Origin: Burkholderiaceae bacterium
GTDB lineage: Bacteria > Pseudomonadota > Gammaproteobacteria > Burkholderiales > Burkholderiaceae_C
Assembly: GCA_017992055.1 (NCBI GenBank)
Contig: JAGOPK010000004.1
Coordinates: 48,165-112,164, forward strand
Direction of reading: 5' to 3'
DNA length: 64,000 bases
Shown: positions 53,405 to 63,666 of the stretch, piece after piece
How positions within the stretch are numbered: the first letter of the stretch is position 1
Layout: every line of letters begins with the position of its first letter
The notes under the pieces: generated by a model
Databases searched by the model: none
What the model was told of the DNA's origin: nothing
What the model saw: only the letters and a program-made list of their open reading frames with translations
Position numbers and translations under genes: made by a program

Positions 53405-53908
53405 ATGAGAAACCTGGTGTTGCTGATCGCCATGCTGGCGGCCGGCGTGGCCGGCTGGTGGACCGGATCGTGGAAGGGGCGGGATGCCATCGCCGCGCTG
53501 GAGAAGGCCAAGGCCATCGGCGAGCAGGCGCAAACCGCCCATGCCCAGGAGACTGCCGCGCTGAAGGGCCGGCTGGAGGCCATCGGCGCCGAGTTCGCCC
53601 AGCAGCAGAAAGTGCGCGAAGAGCAGTTTGCCGGCGCCAAGCAGGCGCTGGAAGCCGCCCTCAGCGGCCGCGACCGCACGCTGCTGGCGCTGCGCAGCTC
53701 CAGCGCCGGCAAGGCCTTGCAGCTGGCCGAGGTGCAGAAGGCTGCCGAGGCGCCGGGCCGCACGGCCGAAGAGCGTGCCACGATGCAGGCCGAGATCACG
53801 CGGCTGAAGACCGAGCTGGATGCCGAACGCCTGCGTGCCGCCGGCCTGGAATGCACCAAGGTGGCGGTGCCCGAAGAACTGCTGGCGCCGCTGCGCCTGG
53901 GGAGCTGA
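53405..53908 (+). CDS. Membrane-anchored coiled-coil protein, possible Rz-like inner spanin
   Basis: 167-residue protein, not firmly recognised. Residues 4-20 form a single N-terminal membrane segment (LVLLIAMLAAGVAGWWTG), followed by a long Ala/Glu/Lys/Gln-rich helix (about 28-150) typical of a coiled coil, facing the periplasm. The layout and length match phage Rz-type i-spanins (about 150 residues). The next gene, 3 bases after the stop, encodes a small lipoprotein like Rz1. There are no holin, endolysin or phage structural genes beside it. A cell-envelope tether is the alternative. Confidence 0.6.
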   Translation: MRNLVLLIAMLAAGVAGWWTGSWKGRDAIAALEKAKAIGEQAQTAHAQETAALKGRLEAIGAEFAQQQKVREEQFAGAKQALEAALSGRDRTLLALRSSSAGKALQLAEVQKAAEAPGRTAEERATMQAEITRLKTELDAERLRAAGLECTKVAVPEELLAPLRLGS

Positions 53909-53911
53909 AGC

Positions 53912-54271
53912 ATGGCCTGCATCTCCCGTTCACCGGGCCGCCCGACCCGGGCCGCGCTGGCGGTGCTGGCTCTGGCCGGCCTGGCGGGCCTGGGCGGCTG
54001 CGCCGCCACCGTGGTCCAGGGCCTGCCGACGCTGGACTGCCCGGTGGCGCCCGAGCTGATGCAGCCACGCTGCGCCGCGCCGCAGCCGCTGCCGCCCGGC
54101 ACCACCTATGGCCAGCTGCTGCAGGCCGCTCAGGGCGACCGCCAGGCGCTCGCCGACTGCCGTGCGCGCGAGGCCGCGCTGATCGGCAGCGTGCAGGCCT
54201 GCCAGCAGGCGATCGGCCGCTACAACCAGCAGATCGCCGACATCAACCGCGCCGCCAACGCGCCGAAGTAG
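53912..54271 (+). CDS. Small Cys-rich lipoprotein, possible Rz1-like outer spanin
   Basis: 119-residue lipoprotein. The signal ends in lipobox GLGGC with Cys30. The mature part has CPVAPELMQPRCAAPQPLPPG, a Pro-rich stretch, then TTYGQLLQAAQGDRQALADC and a helical tail with Cys (VQACQQAIGRYN). This pattern of Pro-rich linker plus YGxLL...DxxALxxC resembles Rz1/LysC-type outer spanins. It immediately follows the membrane coiled-coil gene. Function is inferred from layout, not established. Confidence 0.55.
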   Translation: MACISRSPGRPTRAALAVLALAGLAGLGGCAATVVQGLPTLDCPVAPELMQPRCAAPQPLPPGTTYGQLLQAAQGDRQALADCRAREAALIGSVQACQQAIGRYNQQIADINRAANAPK

Positions 54272-54366
54272 CGTCCAAGGCGGTCCAAGGCGCGGGCCGG
54301 CGCGCCGGCGCCGGATAGCATCGGGCCCGTTGCCAACTTGCGGCCCGCAGCGGCCCGACCGTGTCC

Positions 54367-55272
54367 ATGGCCTCCAGCCTGCTCGTTCTGCTCGACGACA
54401 TCGCCACCGTCCTGGACGACGTGGCGACCATGACCAAGGTCGCCGCCAAGAAGACCGCCGGCGTGCTGGGCGACGACCTGGCCCTCAATGCGCAGCAGGT
54501 CACCGGCGTCAAGGCCGACCGCGAACTGCCGGTGGTCTGGGCCGTGGCCCGCGGCTCGCTGCTGAACAAGGCCATCCTGGTGCCGGCGGCGCTGGCGATT
54601 GCCGCCTTTGCGCCCTGGCTGATCACGCCGCTGCTGATGGTGGGCGGTGCCTTTCTGTGCTTCGAGGGCTTCGAGAAGCTGGCCCACAAGTTCCTGCACA
54701 GCGCCGCGGAGGACCAGGCGCACCACGAGGAGCTGGTCCAGGCCATCGCCGATCCGCAGGTGGACATGGCGGCCTTCGAGCGCGACAAGATCAAGGGCGC
54801 GGTGCGCACCGACTTCATCCTGTCGGCCGAGATCATCGCCATCACGCTGGGCACGGTGGCCAGCACCACGCTGCAGAACCAGTTTGCGGTGCTGGTGGTG
54901 GTGTCGCTGGCGATGACCGTGGGCGTCTACGGCCTGGTGGCCGGCATCGTGAAGATGGACGACGCCGGCCTGTGGCTGTCGCGCCGCGGCGATGCGGCGT
55001 CGAAGGCCCTGGGCCGCGGCCTGCTTGCGGCCGCGCCGCGGCTGATGCAGTTGCTGTCGGTGCTGGGCACGGCGGCGATGTTCCTGGTCGGCGGCGGCAT
55101 CCTGGTGCATGGCATCGCGCCGCTGCACCATGCCATCGCTCACTGGATCGAGGGCCGGGCCACGCTGGTGGCGGTGCTGGTGGAGAACCTGGCCAACGGC
55201 CTGGTGGGCGTGGTCGCCGGCGCCCTGGTGCTGGGCGGGGTGATGGCGGTGCAGAAGCTGCGCGGGCGCTGA
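54367..55272 (+). CDS. DUF808 (YedI-like) inner-membrane protein
   Basis: 301-residue membrane protein of the DUF808/YedI family, of unknown function. The family start [20 protein letters not shown] and [20 protein letters not shown] are clearly visible, followed by several membrane segments (e.g. [20 protein letters not shown]) and [16 protein letters not shown]. An in-frame GTG at 54361 is an alternative start. It stands alone between the lipoprotein and SulP-type genes. Confidence 0.88.
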   Translation: MASSLLVLLDDIATVLDDVATMTKVAAKKTAGVLGDDLALNAQQVTGVKADRELPVVWAVARGSLLNKAILVPAALAIAAFAPWLITPLLMVGGAFLCFEGFEKLAHKFLHSAAEDQAHHEELVQAIADPQVDMAAFERDKIKGAVRTDFILSAEIIAITLGTVASTTLQNQFAVLVVVSLAMTVGVYGLVAGIVKMDDAGLWLSRRGDAASKALGRGLLAAAPRLMQLLSVLGTAAMFLVGGGILVHGIAPLHHAIAHWIEGRATLVAVLVENLANGLVGVVAGALVLGGVMAVQKLRGR

Positions 55273-55406
55273 CCCGGTCCTGGCCCGCAGCGCAGCGCAC
55301 AAGCTGTCGCGATCCTGTCACGGACGAGGCCTAGAGTCCGGCGGGCCGCCGGGATGGGCGTCCATGGTGGACACCCTCCGTTCCCGCGTGGCCGATTGCC
55401 GCCCCG
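55273..55406. other. Intergenic region before the SulP-type gene
   Basis: 134 bases that should contain the SulP-type gene's promoter. No clear hexamers, operator or terminator recognised. Confidence 0.3.
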
Positions 55407-57710
55407 GTGTTGCCGCTCCCGTCCCGCCTGCCGTTGATCCGCCGACCCGCCTGGGGCGGCCTGGGCACGGCGGCCGCCGCGGCCCTGGCCCATGCGCCGG
55501 AGAACGCCGCCTACGGCCTGCTGGCCTTTGCACCGCTGGGCCTGGCCTTCGGGCCGGTGGCGCTGCTGCTGGCCCTGCTGGGCGCCCTGGTGGCCAACGC
55601 GCTGGGCACGGCGTTCGGCGGCGGCCGGCTGGCGGCCGGCCCTCGCGCCTCGCTGGCCCTGCTGAGCGCCGGCACCCTCAGCGCGCTGCTGCCGCGCCTG
55701 CCCCAGGATGCGGCCCTGCCCTGGGCCGCGGTGGCGCTGATGGCCCTGGCCCTGGCCGGTGCCGGCGCGCTGCAGATCGTGTTCGGCCTGCTGCGCCTGG
55801 GCAGCATCGTCAAGTACACGCCGCATCCGGTGCGCATCGGCCTGACCAGCGGCGTCGGCCTGCTGCTGGTGCTGACCGCGCTGCCGGTGCTGCTGGGCGC
55901 GGGCTTCGGTGGCGCGCTGGCGCCGGCGCTGGCGCAGCCGGTGTGGCCGGCACTGGTGATCGGCGGCGCGGCCCTGGGCCTGATGGCCCTGGCCCAGCGC
56001 CGGCCGGGCCTGCGCCTGCCGCCGGTGCTGGTGGGCCTGGCCGGCGCCATGCTGCTGCAAACCTTGCTGCTGGCCGGCGGCCAGGCGGCCGCGCCGGCCC
56101 TGGGCGTGCCCCAGCTGGCGGCGCCGTGGTTTGTGCAGCCCGGTGCACTGGGCGCGGTGCTGCACCTGGACCGCGACCTGGCGGCCCTGCTGGCCGGCCA
56201 TGCGCTGACGGTGGCCGTGCTGTGCAGCCTGGACACGCTGCTGGCGGTGTCGGTGGTCGACGGGCGGCTGCGCCGCGCCCGCGATGCCAACCGCGAACTG
56301 GTGGCCCAGGGCCTGGCCAACCTGGCCGGCGCCGGCCTGGGCGGGCCGGCCACCTCGCCGTCGATCCCTCGCTCGCTGACGCTGCTGGGCGAGGGCCGGC
56401 CGGGCCAGGGCGGCGCGGTGGCGCCAGCGGCCTATCTGGCCTGCCTGGCCTTGGTGCTGCCACTGGCGCCGCTGCTGCTGGGGCAGCTGCCGGCCGCGGC
56501 GGTGGCCGGCGTGCTGCTGCAGGGCCTGCAGATGGTGGCGCCGTCGCTGTGGCGCACGCCGCGCGAGCTGGTGGGCGCCTGGCGCGCCGCCGGCCGCGGC
56601 GCCCTGGCCGCGCCGCAGCGCCTACTGCTGGCCAACTGGGCGGTGGCCGTCGCGGTGGCGGCCAATGCCGTGCTGCTGGGCCTGGGGCCGGCGGTGCTGA
56701 TCGGCGCGCTGTTTGCGGTGCTGCTGTTCGTGCGCACCAACATGCGCGAGGTGGTCGCAGGCCGCTGGACCGGCGCCAGCCGGCGCTCGCTGAAGATGCG
56801 CCCGGCCGCAGCGGTCGAGGCGCTGCGCCGGCAGGGCGAGCGCATCGCCGTGCTGCAGCTGCAGGGCGCGCTGTTCTTCGGCACCGCCGATGCGCTGCGT
56901 GCGCGCCTGCAGGCGCTGGAGCGCCAGGCCGAGACCGTGGTGCTGGACCTGCACCAGATCGCCGAGATCGACGTCACGGCCGCGCGCATCCTGGTCGAGA
57001 CCGCCGAGGACCTGGCGCGCCATGGCCGCCACCTGGTGCTGGCCGAATGGCCGCCGGGCGACCTGCGGCGCCAGGTGCTGGAAGGAGCGGCCGGCGAGGC
57101 GCGTGGCCTGCTGCTGTTTGCCGACGACACCGACGCCGCGCTGGAAGCGGCCGAAGACCGGCTGCTGGCCGACCTGGCGCCGGGCCCGCACGGCGCAGGC
57201 CCCGTCACGCTGGACCTGGCCGACACCTTGCTGGGCCGGCCGCTGGACGCCGGCGAACTGAGCCTGCTGCAGCGCGCCTGTCAGACCTGCCGCTTCGAGC
57301 GCGAGGCGGTGATCTTCCGCCAGGGCGACGCCGGCGATGCGCTGTACCTGAGCCTGCGTGGCGACATCGGCCTGCGCATCCCGGGCAGCCGGCGCCGCCT
57401 GGCTTCGTTCGCGCCGGGCGTGTGCGTGGGCGAGATCGCCGTGCTGACCGGCGGCACGCGCTCGGCCGAGGCCTTTGCCGAGACCGAGGTGCTGGCGCTG
57501 CGCCTGCCGGCCGCGGCGCTGCAGGCCCTGATGGCCGAGCACCCGGTGCTGGGCGCCAAGCTGCTGCATGCGCTGAGCCTGCACCTGGCCGAGCGCCTGC
57601 GGGTGGTGACCGGCGACCTGGCGCACTGGGTGTCGCGCTCGGCCCATGCCAGAGCCGGGGCCGGCCTGGCCGCAGCCACCGAGGGCGAGCCCGAGGACCG
57701 GGCCGGTTGA
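55407..57710 (+). CDS. SulP-type transporter fused to STAS and cyclic-nucleotide-binding domains
   Basis: 767-residue protein with three parts. Residues about 20-450 are a membrane domain of SulP type with 10 or more hydrophobic segments (PVRIGLTSGVGLLLVL; ANLAGAGLGGPATSPSIPRS). A STAS domain follows near 474-560 (IAVLQLQGALFFGTADAL and VVLDLHQIAEIDVTAARIL). A cNMP-binding fold spans about 620-721 (AVIFRQGDAGDALYLSLRGD, VCVGEIAVLTGGTRSAEAF), whose phosphate-binding cassette lacks the classic RPRAAT-like Arg-Ala pattern only in part (GTRSAEA). It is likely an anion transporter regulated by nucleotide. The GTG start at 55407 is tentative. Confidence 0.85.
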   Translation: MLPLPSRLPLIRRPAWGGLGTAAAAALAHAPENAAYGLLAFAPLGLAFGPVALLLALLGALVANALGTAFGGGRLAAGPRASLALLSAGTLSALLPRLPQDAALPWAAVALMALALAGAGALQIVFGLLRLGSIVKYTPHPVRIGLTSGVGLLLVLTALPVLLGAGFGGALAPALAQPVWPALVIGGAALGLMALAQRRPGLRLPPVLVGLAGAMLLQTLLLAGGQAAAPALGVPQLAAPWFVQPGALGAVLHLDRDLAALLAGHALTVAVLCSLDTLLAVSVVDGRLRRARDANRELVAQGLANLAGAGLGGPATSPSIPRSLTLLGEGRPGQGGAVAPAAYLACLALVLPLAPLLLGQLPAAAVAGVLLQGLQMVAPSLWRTPRELVGAWRAAGRGALAAPQRLLLANWAVAVAVAANAVLLGLGPAVLIGALFAVLLFVRTNMREVVAGRWTGASRRSLKMRPAAAVEALRRQGERIAVLQLQGALFFGTADALRARLQALERQAETVVLDLHQIAEIDVTAARILVETAEDLARHGRHLVLAEWPPGDLRRQVLEGAAGEARGLLLFADDTDAALEAAEDRLLADLAPGPHGAGPVTLDLADTLLGRPLDAGELSLLQRACQTCRFEREAVIFRQGDAGDALYLSLRGDIGLRIPGSRRRLASFAPGVCVGEIAVLTGGTRSAEAFAETEVLALRLPAAALQALMAEHPVLGAKLLHALSLHLAERLRVVTGDLAHWVSRSAHARAGAGLAAATEGEPEDRAG

Positions 57711-57729
57711 TCGTCCGGCCGGGAGCGGC

Positions 57730-58499
<770 letters not shown>

Positions 58500-58503
<4 letters not shown>

Positions 58504-59279
58504 TTTCCGAGCTGCGCCCACGGAAACAGGCGGCGGTTCAGGTTCTTGAACAGCAGGTCGCTGGCCAGGCCGATCAGGCCGATGACGATGATGCCGAAGA
58601 TGATCTGGTCGGTGGCCAAGAGCGCCTGGCTGTCGGTGATCATGTGGCCGATGCCGCTGGACGCGCCGATCAGCTCGGCCACGATCACATAGGTCCAGGC
58701 CCAGCCCAGCACCATGCGCAGCACCTCGGCGATCTCGGGCGCGGCGCCGGGGATCAGCACACGGCGGATCAGGCTGGCGTCCTTGACGCCCAGCGTATAG
58801 GCGGCCTCGACCAGATCACGCCGGGTATTGCCGACGATCACCGCGATCATCAGCACCAGGTTGAAGAAGCTGCCGATGAAGATCACCGCCAGCTTCTGCG
58901 CCTCGCCGATGCCGGCCCACAGGATCAGCAGCGGGATGAAGGCACTGGCCGGCAGGTAGCGCGCAAAGCTGACGAAGGGCTCGAAGAACGCCTCCACCGG
59001 CTTGTAGGCGCCCATGGCCACGCCCAGCGGCAGGGCAATCGCCGCGGCGATGACAAAGCCGCCCAGCACCCGCCACACGGTCATGGCTATGTCGCCGATG
59101 AAGCCCATCTCGGCCAGCAGGGTCCAGCCGCTTTTCAGCATGGTCAGCGGGTCGGCCAGAAAGGTCTTGCTGACCCAGCCTGAAAACGTGGCCGCGCTCC
59201 ACACGGCCACGAAGACAACGAAAAAGCTGATGCCGAGCGCGATGCGCGCGCCCGGCGACACGGGGACCAGGGGTTTCAT
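58500..59279 (-). CDS. ABC transporter permease, TauC/SsuC type
   Basis: 259-residue inner-membrane permease with about six membrane segments (ALGISFFVVFVAVWSAATF first) and the EAA loop VEAAYTLGVKDASLIRRVLI that contacts the ATPase. It belongs to the nitrate/sulfonate/taurine permease family. It lies between the binding-protein gene (26-base gap) and the ATPase gene (overlap). Confidence 0.92.
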
Positions 59280-59305
59280 CGGCAGGCGGCGCGCAGCGGC
59301 TCAGG

Positions 59306-60253
59306 TCAGCGGATGAACTGCGTATCGGCCAGCTTCGAGAGATCCGGCACGGCCTTGATGATGCCGGCCTGCAGCAGCAGGTCGGCGGCTTCCTTGCTGA
59401 ACTGGGCATGCTCGCCGGCAAAGAACTTCTGGTTGGCGGCCTTGTCCTGCCAGCGCAGATAGGCCTGGCTCTTCTCGAAGGCCTCGGCGTTTTGCTTGAC
59501 GTCGGCGCCCATGATCTCGAAGGCCTTCTTGGGATCGGCCTTGATCATCGCCAGCGCATCAAAGTAGCCGTCGGCCAGGGCCTTGGCGGCCTTGGGGTTC
59601 TCGGCCAGGAACTTGGGCGTGCAGCCAAAGGTGTCCATCACCATCGGATAGTCCAGCGTGGTGGCGATGATCTTGCCGGCCTCGGGCTTGGCGCGCACCG
59701 CGCCCAGGTAGGGCTCGTAGGTCATGGCGGCGTCGATGCCGTCGGTGCCGGCGATCATGGCGTTGGCCGCGGCCTGGGGCTCCAGGTTGACGATCTTCAC
59801 GTCCTTCAGGCTCAGGCCGTTCTTGCTGAGCATCCAGGCCAGCGTGAAATAGGGCGCCGTGCCGGGCGCGCTGGCGGCCACGGTCTTGCCCTTCAGGTCG
59901 GCGATCCTGGCAATGCCGGGCTTGACCACCATGCCGTCGGCGCCATAGCTCTTGTCGAGCTGGAAGATCTGCGTGGTGGCCACGCCGTTGGCATTCCAGA
60001 CCACCCAGGTCTCGACCGTGGTCGCCGCGCACTGGATGTCACCCGAGGCGATGGCCAGGTGGCGGTCCTTCTGCGGGATCTTCTTGATGCTGACGTCCAG
60101 GCCGTGCTTCTTGAACAGGCCGGCCTCCTTGGCCAGCGTCAGCGGGGCAAAACCGGTCCAGCCGGACATGCCGATGGCGACCTTGGTTTCCTGGGCCTGG
60201 GCGGTGACACAGGCCAGCACGGTGGCCACGGCAAACAACGACTTCTGGAACAT
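59306..60253 (-). CDS. ABC transporter substrate-binding protein, TauA/NMT1 type
   Basis: 315-residue periplasmic binding protein. Sec signal FQKSLFAVATVLACVTAQA ends at AQA. The mature part has the TauA-like VAIGMSGWTGFAPLTLAKEAGLF split here at residues 25-47, KKHGLDVSIKKIPQKDRHLA, and DLKGKTVAASAPGTAPYF. GGAG lies 9 bases upstream of the ATG. It starts 41 bases after the hutH stop on the same strand, suggesting uptake of histidine, urocanate or a related compound; this ligand is inference and the family's usual ligands are sulfonates or thiamine precursors. Confidence 0.9.
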   Translation of the reverse strand: MFQKSLFAVATVLACVTAQAQETKVAIGMSGWTGFAPLTLAKEAGLFKKHGLDVSIKKIPQKDRHLAIASGDIQCAATTVETWVVWNANGVATTQIFQLDKSYGADGMVVKPGIARIADLKGKTVAASAPGTAPYFTLAWMLSKNGLSLKDVKIVNLEPQAAANAMIAGTDGIDAAMTYEPYLGAVRAKPEAGKIIATTLDYPMVMDTFGCTPKFLAENPKAAKALADGYFDALAMIKADPKKAFEIMGADVKQNAEAFEKSQAYLRWQDKAANQKFFAGEHAQFSKEAADLLLQAGIIKAVPDLSKLADTQFIR

Positions 60254-60294
60254 GGGAGGGACTCCTGTTGGAACGGGACGGATGGACGAAGGGC

Positions 60295-61857
60295 TCAGGC
60301 CGGTACCCACAGCGCCGGCAATTCGCCCGACGATGCGCCCGGCAGGCTGCGGAACACCGCGCTCAGCGCGCCGGCATGCACCAGGGCCGTGGCCTGGGCG
60401 ATGTCGGGGGCGAGAAAGCGGTCTTCGGGCATGGGCGGGCAGTGCTGGCGCAGCAGGCGGTGGGCTTCTTCCAGCGCCGGGCTGCTGGCCAGCGGCCGCA
60501 GGAACTCGATGCCCTGGGCCGCAGCCAGCCACTCGATGCCGAGGATGTGAGCGGTGTTGGCAATCATCGCTTGCAAACGCCGTGCCGCGAACGTGGCCAT
60601 GCTCACATGGTCTTCCTGGTTGGCGCTGGTGGGCAGGCTGTCCACGCTGGCCGGATGGGCCAGGCTCTTGTTCTCGCTGGCCAGGCTGGCGGCCGTGACA
60701 TGGGCGATCATGAAGCCGGAGTTCAGCCCGGCATTGCTGGTCAGAAACGGCGGCAGCCGCGACACGCCGGCGTCGATCAGCATGGCGATGCGGCGCTCGG
60801 CGATGGCGCCCACTTCGGCGATGGCATTGGCCATCGCATCGGCGGCCAGGGCCACCGGCTCGGCGTGGAAGTTGCCGCCGCTGATCATGGTGCCATCGCC
60901 TAGGATCAAGGGGTTGTCGGTCACCGCATTGGCCTCGCGCAGCAGCACCAGGGCGGCATGGCGCAGCTGATCGAGGCAGGCGCCCACCACCTGGGGCTGG
61001 CAGCGCAGGCAGTACGGGTCCTGCACGCGGTCGTCGCCCTCGGTATGGCTGGCGCGGATGGCGCTGCCATCCAGCAGGGCGCGGTAGTACTGGGCCACGT
61101 CGATCTGGCCCGGCTGGCCGCGCAGCGCATGGATGCGCGCATCGAAGGGCCCGTCGCTGCCACGCGCCGCATCCACCGTCAGCGCGCCGATGACCAGGGC
61201 CGATTCCAGCACCGGCTCGAAGGCCAGCAGCGCATGCAGGGCGAGCGCGGTGCTGGTCTGCGTGCCATTGATCAGCGCCAGGCCTTCCTTGGCCTGCAAC
61301 TGCAGCGGCGCAATGCCGTGGGCCGCCAGCACCGGCGCGGCCGGCTGCAGCGCACCATCGACGACAAAATGGCCCTCGCCGATCAGCGCCAGCGTCATGT
61401 GCGACAGCGGCGCCAGGTCGCCCGAGGCGCCCACCGAGCCCTGGCTGGGCACATGCGGCACCAGGCCGGCATTGAGCACCGCCAGCAGCGTGTGGATGAC
61501 CTCGGGCCGCACGCCCGAGGCGCCACGCGCCAGGCTCAGCGCCTTGGTGGCCAGCATCAGGCGCAGCACCGGCGCCGACAGCGGCTCGCCCACGCCCACG
61601 CTGTGGCTGCGGATCAGGTTCAGCTGCAGCCGGGCCAGGTCGTCCGCGGCAATGCGCGTGGAGGCCAGCTTGCCGAAGCCGGTGTTGACGCCATACACCG
61701 GCGCATCGCCGGCCGCGGCGCGCTGCACGATGCCGGCACTGGCCTGCACCGCGGGCCAGGCCGCGTCGTGCACCTGCAGCACCACGCCACCGCGGTGGAT
61801 GGCCAGCAGCTCGTCCAGCGTCAACGCGCCGGGTTGGATCACCAGGGTCGGCGCCAT
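60295..61857 (-). CDS. hutH: Histidine ammonia-lyase
   Basis: 520-residue lyase converting L-histidine to trans-urocanate and ammonia, the first step of histidine use. The self-forming MIO cofactor triad Ala144-Ser145-Gly146 is in [15 protein letters not shown], with the active-site Tyr in [11 protein letters not shown] and [20 protein letters not shown] split later in the chain. Length fits HutH (about 510). It starts 3 bases after the hutU stop, so the two are co-transcribed. Confidence 0.97.
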   Translation of the reverse strand: MAPTLVIQPGALTLDELLAIHRGGVVLQVHDAAWPAVQASAGIVQRAAAGDAPVYGVNTGFGKLASTRIAADDLARLQLNLIRSHSVGVGEPLSAPVLRLMLATKALSLARGASGVRPEVIHTLLAVLNAGLVPHVPSQGSVGASGDLAPLSHMTLALIGEGHFVVDGALQPAAPVLAAHGIAPLQLQAKEGLALINGTQTSTALALHALLAFEPVLESALVIGALTVDAARGSDGPFDARIHALRGQPGQIDVAQYYRALLDGSAIRASHTEGDDRVQDPYCLRCQPQVVGACLDQLRHAALVLLREANAVTDNPLILGDGTMISGGNFHAEPVALAADAMANAIAEVGAIAERRIAMLIDAGVSRLPPFLTSNAGLNSGFMIAHVTAASLASENKSLAHPASVDSLPTSANQEDHVSMATFAARRLQAMIANTAHILGIEWLAAAQGIEFLRPLASSPALEEAHRLLRQHCPPMPEDRFLAPDIAQATALVHAGALSAVFRSLPGASSGELPALWVPA

Positions 61858-61860
61858 CGC

Positions 61861-63567
61861 TCAGCGCACCATGGGCAGATCGAGGCCCTGGGCGCGGGCA
61901 CATTCGATGGCGATGTCATAGCCCGCATCGGCATGGCGCATCACGCCGGTGCCGGGGTCGTTCCACAGCACGCGTTCGATGCGTTTGGCCGCCGCATCGG
62001 TGCCATCGCAGACGATGACCACGCCCGAATGCTGGCTGTAGCCCATGCCCACGCCGCCGCCATGGTGCAGGCTGACCCAGGTGGCGCCGCCGGCGGTGTT
62101 GAGCAGGGCATTCAGCAGCGGCCAGTCGCTGACCGCATCGCTGCCGTCGACCATGGCCTCGGTCTCGCGGTTGGGGCTGGCCACGCTGCCGCTGTCCAGG
62201 TGGTCGCGGCCGATGACGATGGGCGCCTTCAGCTCGCCGCTCTTCACCATCTCATTGAAGGCCAGGCCGGCGCGGTGCCGCTCGCCCAGGCCGATCCAGC
62301 AGATGCGCGCCGGCAGGCCCTGGAAGGCGATGCGCTCGCCGGCCATGTCCAGCCAGCGGTGCAGATGGGCGTCCTCGGGGAACAGCTCCTTCATCTTGGC
62401 ATCGGTCTTGCGGATGTCCTCGGGGTCGCCCGACAGCGCCACCCAGCGGAACGGGCCCTTGCCCTGGCAGAACAGCGGCCGGATATAGGCCGGCACAAAG
62501 CCCGGGAAATCAAACGCGTTCTTCACGCCGGCATCGAAGGCCACCTGGCGGATGTTGTTGCCATAGTCCACCGTGGCAATGCCGAGCGACTGGAAGTCCA
62601 GCATGGCCTGCACATGCACGGCACAGCCGCGGGCCGCGGCCTCGCGCAGCGCCGCATGCTGGCCGTCGTCGGCCTGGGCGGCGCGCCATTGCTCGACGCT
62701 CCAGCCCGGCGGCAGATAGCCGTTGACCAGGTCGTGAGCGCTGGTCTGGTCGGTCACCAGGTCCGGCTTCGGACCACCGGCCTTGGCGCGCTGCACCAGC
62801 GCCGGCAGCAGCTCGGCGGCATTGCCCAGCAGGGCGATGCTGATGGCCTTGCCCTCGGCGGTGTAGCGGGCTATGCGCGCCAGCGCGTCATCGAGGTCCG
62901 TGGCCTGCTCGTCCACATAGCGGCTGCGCAGGCGGAAGTCGATGCGGCTTTGCTGGCACTCGATGGTCAGCGAGCTGAAGCCCGCAAACGTGGCGGCCAG
63001 CGGCTGGGCGCCGCCCATGCCGCCCAGGCCCGCGGTGAGGATCCAGCGGCCGGCGGCCACGCCGCCGAAGTGCTGGCGCGCCGCCTCGGCAAAGGTCTCG
63101 TAGGTGCCCTGCACGATGCCCTGGCTGCCGATGTAGATCCAGCTGCCGGCGGTCATCTGGCCGTACATCATCAGGCCCTGGCGGTCCAGCGCGTGGAAAT
63201 GCTCCCAGGTGGCCCACTTGGGCACCAGGTTGGAGTTGGCCAGCAGCACGCGCGGCGCATCGGCATGGGTGCGGAACACGCCCACCGGCTTGCCGCTCTG
63301 GATCAGCAGGGTCTCGTCGTCGCCCAGGCGCTTGAGCGTGGCCAGGATGGCGTCGAAGCAGTCCCAGTTGCGTGCCGCCTTGCCGATGCCGCCGTAGACC
63401 ACCAGGTCCTCGGGCCGCTCGGCCACCGCGGGATCGAGGTTGTTCTGGATCATGCGGTAGGCGGCCTCGGTCAGCCAGCTGCGGCAGCTCAGCGTGGGGC
63501 CGGTAGGGGCCTTCACCGGACGCGGTCCGGCGGCGGGGACAGCGGCGGGCAGGGACAGGTCGGTCAT
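61861..63567 (-). CDS. hutU: Urocanate hydratase
   Basis: 568-residue NAD-dependent enzyme adding water to urocanate to give imidazolone propionate. Family blocks are clear: [37 protein letters not shown], the NAD-binding [14 protein letters not shown], and [20 protein letters not shown]. The first 25 residues are a Pro/Ala extension. GAGGAG precedes the ATG at 63567. The promoter with the HutC-type operator lies just upstream, and hutC is divergent. Confidence 0.97.
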   Translation of the reverse strand: MTDLSLPAAVPAAGPRPVKAPTGPTLSCRSWLTEAAYRMIQNNLDPAVAERPEDLVVYGGIGKAARNWDCFDAILATLKRLGDDETLLIQSGKPVGVFRTHADAPRVLLANSNLVPKWATWEHFHALDRQGLMMYGQMTAGSWIYIGSQGIVQGTYETFAEAARQHFGGVAAGRWILTAGLGGMGGAQPLAATFAGFSSLTIECQQSRIDFRLRSRYVDEQATDLDDALARIARYTAEGKAISIALLGNAAELLPALVQRAKAGGPKPDLVTDQTSAHDLVNGYLPPGWSVEQWRAAQADDGQHAALREAAARGCAVHVQAMLDFQSLGIATVDYGNNIRQVAFDAGVKNAFDFPGFVPAYIRPLFCQGKGPFRWVALSGDPEDIRKTDAKMKELFPEDAHLHRWLDMAGERIAFQGLPARICWIGLGERHRAGLAFNEMVKSGELKAPIVIGRDHLDSGSVASPNRETEAMVDGSDAVSDWPLLNALLNTAGGATWVSLHHGGGVGMGYSQHSGVVIVCDGTDAAAKRIERVLWNDPGTGVMRHADAGYDIAIECARAQGLDLPMVR

Positions 63568-63594
63568 CGCGGGCTCCTCAACAATCCGGGTCGC

Positions 63595-63623
63595 ACTGTA
63601 CTTGTCTAGACAAGTCGATGCAA
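63595..63623 (-). promoter_or_regulatory. Predicted hutU promoter containing the HutC operator
   Basis: Read on the minus strand, TTGCAT (-35, 63623-63618) and TACAGT (-10, 63600-63595) are separated by 17 bases, good sigma-70 spacing. The spacer is filled by a palindrome, so a bound repressor would block RNA polymerase. Confidence 0.65.
63600..63615. promoter_or_regulatory. HutC-type operator palindrome
   Basis: ACTTGTCTAGACAAGT is a perfect 16-bp palindrome with the TTGT-N-ACAA form of HutC/GntR operators. It lies between hutU and hutC and likely mediates repression of both, relieved by urocanate as in known hut systems. Confidence 0.75.
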
Positions 63624-63666
63624 GTAGCATCCGTACCCATCCGGAGACGCTCCGGGAAGACCCGAA

